64,000 nt of DNA. Origin: Styela clava (lineage: Eukaryota; Chordata; Ascidiacea; Stolidobranchia; Styelidae). The notes under the pieces were generated by a model that searched no databases, had not been told where the DNA came from, and was given only the letters and a program-made list of their open reading frames with translations. Shown in pieces: positions 48,754 to 58,991 of the stretch (the stretch's first letter is position 1; each line of letters starts with the position of its first letter). The position numbers and the translations under genes were made by a program. The stretch lies in NCBI RefSeq assembly GCF_964204865.1, contig NC_135263.1:808501-872500 (forward strand), read 5' to 3'.

Positions 48754-49965
48754 TTAGGATGGGACGAATGAAAGCCTAATTTTAATCTCTCATTTTAATA
48801 CTGCTAGGATTAAGGATGGATAAATAATTGCAATTTCAATGGCCTGTAACTTAGCTCGGAGAATAGTCTTCTTTTCTTCTGAGTGAGTGCGTGTGAGCAC
48901 AATGTGAGATAGGCTAGTACACGTAGTACTTTTAGGCCTCATAAAATTAGTTATACGTAAGCTAGGATAGACATCCGCACTTCCTTTCAAAGATACTTTG
49001 TACGCTTTCAAAATTATACAACGTACAACAAATTTAGATGACAAATCTGTAAATAAACTGTCCAATTTTACTCGAATACAAAAAATGATTAGATGGTATT
49101 AACATAAGCTTACACATATCATTAAAATTTCTCGTATAAAACGATCTATTACGCAAAATCTGTTCAATTAAGTATTGACATAATCAATCATAAAATACCA
49201 GACAAACAAGTTATTAAATGTATCGCTGGTACAGCAGTAGTGCTGGTATTATGTCTAAACGGGAAAGCGTAAGTCGAAGTTATCCTAGAATCTGTTAGTA
49301 CTTCTGTCTACGGAAAAGCCAAAGCTTAACTCATATGAGATACTGTATTACCGGATTTGTGACGTTTAGGATAGAATAGGATTTTAATATTTATATCGGA
49401 GGAGAGGAAAGTTGACAAAACGGCTTGATGTGGTCAATAGGCGAACCACGCCTTTCGTCTGGTACAAATCCATGTCGGATACGGGAATAAGTAATCAGTT
49501 ATTCGTTTGAGATTCATGGACTTGCTTTTGGCAGCTTTTTTTTTATAGATTTTATTATATACCAGTAATCTGAATAAGCAATGTCCATACGGCGCTTGTA
49601 AGACAGCAAGCACTATGTAAATATCCGCCTTATAAAACTAGACTTACCTTAGCTACAAATTGTGTTTGTGTTATGACAGTACTCAGACTTAACGAGTGCA
49701 GCTGTTTATGAGAGAACAATTGGTCACCACACTATCTGTTAAACTGATTTAAGTTGCGATCATTCATAGCCTTATTACAATACTTTGGCTTAAAATAAAA
49801 ACTAGTTGCAAGACAATCTATGGCAAGGACTTTACCTTGTGGAATGCTTGAATCAAGGTGGGCTTGATCGCTTTTTATGAAGTTTTAGAAAAAAATGGAA
49901 AATTAATTTGTACACCTGAAAGCCATAAAGACTCAAAGTGAGTCGATTTATGTAAATCCGGGTTG

Positions 49966-50200
49966 TGCAACAGGCGGCCCGCGGGCCACAACCCGGCCTG
50001 CTAAACCATTTAGCGTTCCCTTGTCGACACTCAGATTTTCCCCCATCAAGCATGAAATTCTAAACGGACAGGTTTATATTTTGAAAGGTGCTCACATGGG
50101 TAAAAATACAAAGAGTTTTTTTCATTTGTCGCTGCATTAAATCTTTTGCTGTCTTGCCCGGTTTCTTCCTTACTGTAAGGCTAAGCGAAAGCCGCATTCT
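49966..50200 (-). repeat. GGCCCGCGGGCC-family element, inverse copy
   Basis: GGCGGCCCGCGGGCCACAAC, then the inverse of the 9774-9996 interior (AGATTTTCCCCCATCAAGC, GCTGTCTTGCCCGG). Confidence 0.5.
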
Positions 50201-50320
50201 CTTTGCTTGCCTTTCACACATAGATAAACCTAATTTTTGTGTGGCCCGCTAGATGTATGAAAATGGTTACATGGCTCACCGACAAAAAATGTTGCGTAAC
50301 TCTGATTTAATTGAAATGAC

Positions 50321-50535
50321 GGCGCTCCAAAAGTGTGTGTACCAACATGGAGGTACCTAATTCTCTTCGCCTATTTTACATCAAGTTGTGTAAAGCGACT
50401 GAAACCTATGGACATGGAGATATTCACTTGGTTAACACAGACAGTCCCCAAACTCGTAATAGAACTAAAATGAGTAGCCTAACCCTAACCTGTTACACAT
50501 ACTACGTTCCAGTGTCCACCGCTTTACGTGCCAGA
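50321..50535 (+). mobile_element. MITE copy, GGYGCTCC long form, upstream of the SLATT-like gene
   Basis: Begins GGCGCTCCAAAAGTGTGTG and has the long-form interior. The right terminus is degraded. It lies about 60 bp before the putative splice acceptor of the next gene. Confidence 0.6.
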
Positions 50536-50593
50536 ATATACTGAGCATATTATGTTATGTCATAATTTCTTATTATTTATTTTGTTTTTACAG

Positions 50594-50621
50594 TCCTTTG
50601 TATCTACACACTTCTAACACC
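50594..50621 (+). promoter_or_regulatory. Putative 5' UTR after acceptor TTTTGTTTTTACAG
   Basis: A strong polypyrimidine tract and AG end at 50593, 28 nt before the start codon of the SLATT-like gene. Consistent with a 5'-UTR intron or trans-splicing. Confidence 0.5.
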
Positions 50622-53600
50622 ATGGCAACATTACGTAAGAGAACTTTGACGTCATCGCCAATTTTACCTGGAGATGACGTCATGTCGGAAAGTACCTTAG
50701 AAAAAGAAAGACTTTTAGGTAAGCAATTATAGATTACTGGAGTTTTTTGAATAGAAATTTAAAACATCGTCAAATTACATCGTTTTTGAAAAGACCAGAG
50801 CAGTAAAGTCGAAAAAAACTTACGATCGACTTCGGGTTGTAAACAATTCTGACTCGGGACTTCGAGAAATTCAAATTTTCTCAACCAAAGCTTTGGCGTA
50901 TGCATCAAGCCTGCTCTTTGAGCTTTAATGGGGGTTGTTATTGCATGTAACTTCATTTACGCAGGAATATCGGTGTTGAGTATCCATGTAACTCAGCTTT
51001 GGGTTAATACATCGATACTAAATACTTGGATAAATCGGCAATAATGGCATTTCTATGTGATCAAAATAGTATTTTCCCCTAAAATCTCGGGAAATTTCCA
51101 TAGAATACATTATTTGTCTTACTTATCTGTTTCGACGTTTCTAAATTTGAAAAAAGCAATGTTGACGGGCTTTAAGCAAAATTAAAAAGATATGATGGGC
51201 GCAGAAAGAAAACAAAACAAAAAAACATAGCACAGGATTTCTCACATTTATTGTTTCCGTCCGATAGTGAAAGCCGTAGGTAAATTTTTACTCGCAATTC
51301 GTTTCAAATTAATGTTAATGAATTTTATTTTGCTTTTCAATGCGCCGTGATTTGTATTATTAAAAGTGATTGCGTCGGAAAAAGTGAGTCCTTAAATTAG
51401 CCTTTCTCCTTTTGAGCGCGCGTAATGACGTTTGAATTCGTTTTTTTATCTGTTTCATGGAGAGAAAGGAAAATACGCCTCACCGAATTGTAATCAACAA
51501 TTACGCATTCTTATTTATCATTATCAGCGCCAACTAGAAGAGATGAATGTCCCGGAAGCAATAGTGTTTATGTTCAACGTTTTGAATTACCGGTACACAT
51601 TCTTAGCTTACAAATGTTTAATTTACGACATTATACGCGAACAACAGCATCACTTTAGGTATTTATTTCGGAGCTATGTAAAAGTATTAGACTCGGGACT
51701 CAGACACGAGTCCAGCGCTAATACTCGGATTCGGCCGAGCCGAATGTTTTCGGATTAGCATCCCTAAAAGGGACTTTATGGAAACATTGTATATCATATT
51801 TTGATAAGTTTTAAAAGCAGGCAAATTAGAAATAATTTGTTAGGAAAGGAAAATATATTTCGAAAAATATCAACCATCTAACGCAGGGATGGTTTTAATA
51901 CAGGAAGGCCAGATAGAAATAACTGGGTGAAACCGCGGGCCGCACCTTTATTTAACATAGGCTGTCTAGTAGTTAGTCACAGGCACAAAAATGTTGCTTA
52001 TTGATCTAACGAAAGTGAAATCATTTATTTTTAAGGTTTCAGTGATGACGAGGAATCGATACCGCCAATGAAAAATGGGCGTGGCGTCACGAAACAAGAA
52101 TTGGCCATGCCCCCAAGTATCGCCAGTGACGTCATCACAGATACGTCAGCACAATCACAATACACCGCCGAAGCTGAAGAGGTCGAGGGAGACATTGAAA
52201 TATTTAATAAAGCAATTCACATAACGAACTTAGAAAAGGTGATTTTGATCAAGAATAAGATCTTGGTACCCCCGTAGTATGTGTACCAGGTTAGGGTTAG
52301 GCCATAATTTTATTTCGATTTTCCTTATTTTAGTTCTATTTCAAGTTCGGGGACTGTCTGTGTTAGCCAAGTGTATATACCCCCTGCTCATAGGCTTCAG
52401 TGCCGTTACACAACTTGATGTAAAATAGGCGAACAAAATTAGTCATCTTCATATTGGTACACATACTTCAGGAGCGCCGAGATTTTAACAATTGTTTTGA
52501 CGGAGAGGGAAGCCGATAAGAGAGCTTTTTCATATGGCGGAACATGGTCTTCTGTTCGTTTACCAGACCTATGTTTTTGCTACTAAATAAGATAGAATTT
52601 TTATGTTAACTCGGGGGAGAAGTAAGCCGTTAAGACGGCCTAATCATATGATCAACTGGCCTTTCGACCAGTACAGCCCGATTCCGGAATTTTTGGAATT
52701 TAACCTGTTGTTGGATTTGGATATGAAGTGTACATATGGATCGTTCTGCTGAATTCTTGTTATTTTTGGAAAAATCGCCTTCACAGCTGTTAGATATTCC
52801 CCTTGGCCTCGATTTCCTTGTTTATTTCCGTAACAATGACTAATCTGCAATAAGTCAAGAATGGCGTAACAATTACAATTTTAGCAGCCGCTCAGACAGA
52901 TATTCAAACATTATTGTAAATATTGTCGCGTTTCGTAGTTTTGTGTGTTATATGGCAATTTTGTTGTGTTTCCAACAATTATATGTAATTTCAATGGTTC
53001 AGTTGCAATATTCATCAAAAATAAATTCCAAAAAACTAAAGATAGACTAGACTAGACTGAAATTAACTATCTAACTTCTGGAAATTTATAAATTTTTTCA
53101 TTTCTTTCGCCATCCAGGTAGACCACGCCACGTTACTCCACAAAATGCACGATCGTTTTAAAAAGAAAGTGAACAAATGGGAGCAGTTAGCCTATACATA
53201 CTCTCGGTACGCATTTGCAATGAATTTCACTATTCTACTTCTTCAAGTCCTACAGATGATACTACAGCAAACCGCCAGCGCATGGATGGTTTCGGAAAGA
53301 ACGATTTTGGTTAGATTTTATATTATTTGTAACCGGTTTTGGGGTTCGTAAAATGTTGACTCCGGATACAACAAATCTCGACGCCAACTACGGATTTAAA
53401 AAAAAAAAACGTGTCCCCGGGTACAATTATTCAGGCAGGCCTATGTGAAATGAGGAAGAAAGTTTTGACTTTTAATTTTACTCTGGTGAAAAACAACGAT
53501 TCCGGATACGGATTGCAAAATCTTGACTCCGACTCTGGAATTATGAAATTTTCGATTTCATATCCGGAGCGCCTGGGTGGTATCGAAAAGTAAAAGTTTG

Positions 53601-56220
53601 GTTAGTAATGTTATTCAGGTATACCAAAGCGACTCCGGATCCGGGTGACAAAATTTAGACATCGACACGAAAAAATTATGGTGGTACGCTCACTCAGAAG
53701 TGAAGGAAAGTCATCTCTGAACGAAACTGAAGTTATATGAATTGCGCTAAATAAATACTGTATAACGCAAAACTTGCGACAATACGATCAGGAAATAAAA
53801 AGAAATATATTTCAGATGGAGCGACAGAAGCCTAGAACGTCATTTCTACATAGTCTTGGGATTTATAAAAGATCAGAATGGTCAGGTCAGGCAGAAGGGG
53901 GCAGTAGAGCGTCTTTTTCAGATTTTTTGAACGTGGTTTTCAGCCCCCAGTTCATACAGGTATGTAAGTAGAGCATGTTGAAGTTGCAGGCTAGATGTCG
54001 CAAGCAAAGAAATCTACTCCCTTTTAGTCACTAAGCACACCTTTCACGCTAAGAATGATAGGCATCTTTGCAATAAATAAGCGAGCGATTTTTGTTGCGT
54101 ATGCATGCGAGGAGTGGCAGCTAATTTAAACATCCGAATATGCTATGTTCTTCTATTATGTTTTCGGTTTAAAAATTGTGGGAGTCGGCGGACACTTCAG
54201 ATAAGCATAGGGGGCTCGCAGTCACATGGGGTTTTAGAACCACTGCTCTCGTGCCATTCACCGCTGCTGGGAAGCGTGTTGTGGTTTTTCTTTATTTTGC
54301 TACGTTAGGTGTTTTGAGGCTCAACGTAGTCGTGTCGTTTAAGCTGTGGATCAGGTTTAATATCTATGGCTCAAATAAATAGGGTAGGCCGTGGACCAAT
54401 GTTTCCCAACCGTGGGGAATTCCCCAGCAAGGAAGTTTGTCAATCTTGGGGAGAAATTTCGCTTAGTATTAGCTGTAGTACAGCTACTAATATTCTGTAT
54501 TAGCAGGCTTGTCCGTGGGAATGCGATTCCCAGGGGAATCCCATGGGATGGGACAGCACACATTTGTATTTCCCATGGGACACGAAAACCGTAAGATTTT
54601 CAGGAAAATGACGGTAAAACCTTTCGTTATGGACTTCGTGTCCATATATTTGAGCATAGTTCTCTTGTTATAAAGAGCAAAATATATTAAGCCTTACCGA
54701 TATACTTTGTGAAGGGACTGATGGACACGTGTATAATAGTTATGAATATAAAGTTAACAAAGTCCTAAATTTTGTTGTTCTGCATGTCTCTTCGTACATT
54801 TAGTGGACGCTAAACCTAAATTTTACAATTTTTATTGAATTGTATTCCAATGAGAATCCCATGGGATGCGATGGGATGGGCAGTATTGCTATGGAATGGA
54901 ATGGGAATAGGGCAGAAAAATATGTCCCATAGACAAGCCTGTGTATTAGTATTATATACTATAATACTCATTCAAAACGTGAGTGCTGCTGACGCATAAA
55001 ACTAGCTAAATTTCCATTAAAGATAGAACAAATAATTAATTTTTATGCTTATTAAAGAGGACTAAAAAATTCCAAATACGATGAGGGGGGGACTTAACGA
55101 AAAAGGTTGCGAACCAATAGGGCAACCAATGCCAGATCGGAAAGATTCCGGTTCTTCCAAATAGCAATAGTAGGTCCATGCGCATAAGCCTTGTCTAGGA
55201 TTAACGCGTGAACAAACCACTCCTGAAGTATGCGCACCAAGATGTCGCATAACCTGAACCCTAACCTGGTACACAACCTGAGTTCAGGTTGTGCGCCATC
55301 CTGGTGCGCATACTTCATGAGGTCCGCCTTGTCTAGGATTAACGCGTGAGCAAACCTTCAATTGTTTCATTTATGCCACTGGAATATATTTTCCTTTTTA
55401 GTTTAATTTTTCAAATATCCATTTTCACAAACTGAACTTCAAACTAAAACTAAACAGAGAACTGAAAGAAGAGTTAAAGCGAAAGTTGTTAATCTATTCC
55501 AGTTTATCTTAGGACAGGTCATCAATATATAGCCCACACGAAACGCCATTTTACGGAGCATGAACCACTAAGACAGTTTTTTGAATCGGATAGACGAAAC
55601 ATTACAAAAATAGATTTAAGCTATTGTGCAGCAAGATTTCTGAATCCCCTAAAATCGTCATCCTTATTCTTGTATCCTTGCATAATACGCATATACCAGC
55701 GCAAAAGCTTAGAATTATTATAGTCAGTTGCTTCCGTATAAACTCAATTGCATATTTTGTTTTAATTCGGGTCTATTAAAAACTCGCCCAGGGTGTACAA
55801 TAACTTCGGTAGATAATTTCGTCCTAGAAAGACACCGGTCCTGTAACTCTTCAAATATCAATGGCCGCTTCCACAAAACCTTGTTCGTAGTGAAGACATG
55901 GAAACGCCTCATAATCTTTCTTTTCTTTTTCAAAAAAATGCTATTAGTCTTATATTTTCTTATTACAGACGACACACAGTCTCCTAACAGCGCTCACTGC
56001 CTTGATAGCTGGGTTGCAACTAAAATTAAAAATGAGCGACAAAGCCGAAAGGTACAGAAGAGGCGCGAAAGTTTATGGACGATTGTTACGTATTAGTACT
56101 TATTATATTATGATGATAGAAAGTGGCGGGAAAATTGAAGACGTCACAGGACTTTGGCGGGAAGCCATGAAAAAAGAGGGAAAATGGATTCCGCTTGTTC
56201 GAACTTTTGTGCCTTTGTGA
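50622..56220 (+). CDS. SLATT-like two-transmembrane protein, unnamed
   Basis: Exons 50622-50718, 52036-52238, 53118-53309, 53816-53959 and 55969-56220 (phases 1, 0, 0, 0) give 295 aa. Residues 1-95 are acidic and low in complexity. Residues 101-130 form a basic amphipathic helix (HKMHDRFKKKVNKWEQLAY) leading into a first membrane segment at about 131-149. Exon 4 (165-212) is polar. A second, short hydrophobic segment at about 216-232 is followed by SDKAERYRRGAKVYGRLLR and a Y-rich helix. Helix, membrane pair and post-membrane A-E-R-Y-R-x-x-A-x-x-Y-x-x-L-x-R pattern are the layout of SLATT domains, which in bacteria act as membrane effectors near nucleotide-signalling systems and are also known in fungi. 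That link is inference from layout and motif. The gene is well supported by splice sites, phase and a downstream AATAAA; its function is unknown. Confidence 0.8.
52265..52478. mobile_element. MITE copy, GGYGCTCC family, intron 2 of the SLATT-like gene
   Basis: From GGTACCCCCGTAGTATGTG to CACATACTTCAGGAGCGCC. Flanks aagatctt and gagatttt match at 6 of 8. It lies 26 bp after the splice donor of exon 2. Confidence 0.7.
52500..52660. repeat. SINE tail fragments
   Basis: Two blocks, GAGGGAAGCCGATAAGAGAG and AGTAAGCCGTTAAGACGGCC, with the CATATGG phrase of the SINE tail, in tandem. Confidence 0.5.
52795..53000 (+). repeat. Interspersed repeat shared with the window's right end
   Basis: CGATTTCCTTGTTTATTTCC, CGTAACAATGACTAATC, GCAATAAGTCAA and TTGTGTTTCCAACAATTA occur in the same order at 63785-64000 with about 15-20% divergence. 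Confidence 0.65.
54504..54941. mobile_element. hAT-type MITE, perfect 8-bp TSD, intron 4 of the SLATT-like gene
   Basis: Ends CAGGCTTGTCCGTGGGA and TCCCATAGACAAGCCTG; the body is rich in TCCCATGGGA words. TGTATTAG flanks both sides (54496-54503, 54942-54949). Confidence 0.88.
55188..55356. mobile_element. MITE copy flanked by a 31-bp direct repeat
   Basis: A GGYGCTCC-family core (55219-55325) close in sequence to 46948-47057 is flanked by two 31-bp copies, 55188-55218 and 55326-55356, starting GCCTTGTCTAGGATTAACGC and differing at one base. The left terminus lacks its first three bases (actcc instead of ggtactcc). Confidence 0.8.
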
Positions 56221-56332
56221 TGTCATTATAGCCGTTTATGATGTCATGAAATGTTTGTACCTCAGGTCATACTTTATTTATAATTTTATATTATGAAATC
56301 ACTGATGAAATGATATTTTGCTACTGTGACAC

Positions 56333-56338
56333 AATAAA
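56333..56338 (+). terminator. Polyadenylation signal of the SLATT-like gene
   Basis: AATAAA in CACAATAAACTA, 113 nt after the TGA at 56218-56220, the first such hexamer downstream. Confidence 0.65.
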
Positions 56339-58991
56339 CTATATCGCGTGATCGAATTTGCCGAGAAAGGTTTTTGTTTGTTGCTTTAAACTGAGAATTG
56401 GAATCAGGAAATTTAGGAATTAGAAAACCATGGCTCGTAATGCGCCGCCATAATTTTATTTACGCAGTTTCAGTGAATCTAATGTCATTTCAGTGTTGGT
56501 GCGTAACTTTACACAGTGATAAGCCTCTCTTACTTCAATGAGTGTCCATGACTTTGCTTAGAGACGAGTCTTTTTCACTTGTGAGTGAATGCACCGCATT
56601 CAGGTTGACCTGTCTTTATATATAAAATTTGAGAATTCGAAAAAAGGCTGTACATGTGAGAAAGTAAAATGTGTTTGGGGAGTCTTGCTTATTCTAAAGC
56701 GGTTGATAGGGACATAGGGTTACTTTTTGTACGCTATGCTGTCATACTTTATTTAACTTCTAAAACGATTTTATGACGTCACTTTCGAGCACAATGACTC
56801 ATTTTTTGCACTCTATGACATCAAGACGTCACTTTTTGTTGACTTTGATAAATGACGTTCCTTTTTGTACGTTATGACGTCACTTCCATTTATTCACTTC
56901 CTCTCTGAAGTCACACACAGCAGATTTACAAACACTACTTCGATTCAAGAACACAAATATTCATTCTTTAACATTTATTGATAAATCTTTGGTCAGTTTT
57001 AAGGAATAATAAAGGAAGAAAAAATCTCATTTTCCACAGGAATTTCATAGTTGGCTAATTCAGAAAACTTTTGAACAAAATCAGGAACTTTTAAAAGAGT
57101 ATTTAGACGTGATAATTAAAGTTTAAATTTTTGAATGCGTTCGAAATTATGTACACTCGCTATCATCGATAGATTGATGAGTGATGACTCAAAAAAATTG
57201 AAAAAATTTTTTTTTAATAGGTCGCGCCGTCAAAATGAATACGAGTATTATATAGGATGTCCATAAAGTCTTAAAAAATTTTAAAATTGCAAAGGGAATT
57301 CATTGATGCCATATATTGTTCTGGCCCTCACAGATGTATTCAAGGAAGTAAGAACACTTGAATAATTACTGATTAAGAAACAACAAACCTGGTTATGATT
57401 TATTGAGAACTGACTTCATGACAAAATTGAAATTGTAAAAGAACATTATAGACAGCAAGTAGTATTAATAACAGTTCAATGAAATAATAAGTTTCTGTAT
57501 AGGTAGCCGTTTCCTTAGTAGTTGGAACTTTTAGGTAATCAAGAGAAACGACATGTCTTGGCAAATTAAACACAGCGAAAACGTTCATATATTAGTCAGA
57601 ACGGATGTGATCGCTTTCAACTCAGGAACATAAATCAGCGCTTAAAAGCTAAATTGCAAGCAGGTTGTGGGGCCGGGGACTCCGGGCCCCATAATTTCCA
57701 TGATTTTATGAACAAAGCCCCGCCACAAATGCAAAAATGTCAGATTTGAGAAAGACACCCCCGTCACGTTTCTAAATAGCAAATTAGTAGTTATCAGTTA
57801 GTATTAGGAAAAATTTTGAATTTTTAGCGCAATTTGCATTTCTATTCCATACCTTAACTGGATTACTAACTTTGGACGTTTGGCGGGGGTTTTGTACAAA
57901 AGATCACATAAATTTTGGGATCCTGACCCAAGGAAATAAAAAGTATTCTCATCAAGAAAATTTGCACGATCACTGCTCTCGCTGTGTTTCAGCTCACCAT
58001 CTCACCCGGCGTGTATTATATATATATATATATTGCGTTGTCAACGGCGAACAGAAAACATTCCGTTTTCTCAGAAATTGCAACTTTTCACCTATTAGTT
58101 GCTCATGTGCAGTGTTCCCTCTAAGCCAAGGTGTGCGCGCGCACCCAGCTTTCAGAGGCTGCGCACACGCATAGATTTACTGCGCACAGAAGTATTTCGA
58201 TGTAATGTAACAATGTGCTCGGTTGGCAGGTTGAGAAAGTTTGTTGTTGGCCCACTTATTACTCGGTTAGAACGCCAAAATTTCTTCATTGTTCAGAGGG
58301 AACATTGCTCATGTGCATATTTTTGCTCGGTTAGTGGTTAAATCGCAAGCAGGCTTGGGGGTCGCGGAGCTCTGGGTTCAATAATTCTCAGAATTCTGAC
58401 TTCGAGTAACAAAATAAATTTTTATCGCAAATATTTCCAACTTTTGTTGCAACATATTAGTGGTTCATGACTTATGAAAAGTTTTAAAAAAATATCGATT
58501 CTCGAATTTAGAAAGTATAGACTTCCGCCACGCAAAAGTTGAAAAATACAACCCCGACTCGCTGTGACTTATTACCAGCAAAAGCATCAGTCTTGACACC
58601 ACCGCCCCAGATACAAGCTTCTTTTTGACTTTCCTTTGAGCCTGCAAGGCAAATGGTTTTTGAATTTACCCCGGAAAGAGGAAAGTCGATAATACAGCTT
58701 AATCATATAGCGAACTATGACCTCTTGTACAGTTATCAGAATAACACAATATTTTCATATTTATCCGGGGGATAGGAAATCCGATATCGGGTATGAGATT
58801 AGTTAGCCAGTTAATTGTTTCAGAAGCATGGATTTGATGATGGTGGACATCGCAGCCGACTCTTTGTGGATATCATGGTAGACAAGGCCTCGTGTCATGT
58901 TACTGTCCATGTCGGCTATGGGAATAGTTAAACCAGTTACCCATGTCAATTACTCGCACAAAAATTCTGTTGTCGCATGTAAAAAACAATA
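56339..58991. other. Spacer between two genes pointing at each other
   Basis: No gene recognised. The 56750-56890 stretch carries four TGACGT-type words, two of them complete TGACGTCA, interleaved with ctttttgt phrases. 57590-57690 and 58325-58400 are a diverged direct repeat (gcaagcagg ... ggccccataattt / ggttcaataattct). A hAT-type MITE is at 58110, and SINE tail fragments are at 58670-58830. Confidence 0.5.
58110..58307. mobile_element. hAT-type MITE, CAGTGTTCCCTCTAAG ends, perfect TSD
   Basis: Left CAGTGTTCCCTCTAAGCC and right TCAGAGGGAACATTG, flanked by CTCATGTG at 58102-58109 and 58308-58315. The interior has alternating GCGCGC/TGCGCAC sequence. Confidence 0.85.

Larger units (their letters stand above)
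42152..50593. other. Intergenic region between syntenin and the SLATT-like gene
   Basis: No gene recognised in about 8.4 kb. AATAAA at 42714-42719 is a possible syntenin polyadenylation signal. The remainder holds three GTTTCCCCGAAAATAAGAC elements, a 195-bp tandem duplication, a MITE with target duplication and pyrimidine runs (43600, 43890), listed separately where resolved. Confidence 0.5.

Noticed and set aside
51432-51758. 108-codon open frame between exons 1 and 2 of the SLATT-like gene
   Set aside because: No domain is seen, and its 3' part is repeat sequence rich in gactcgg/attcgg words related to 41208 and 45380.
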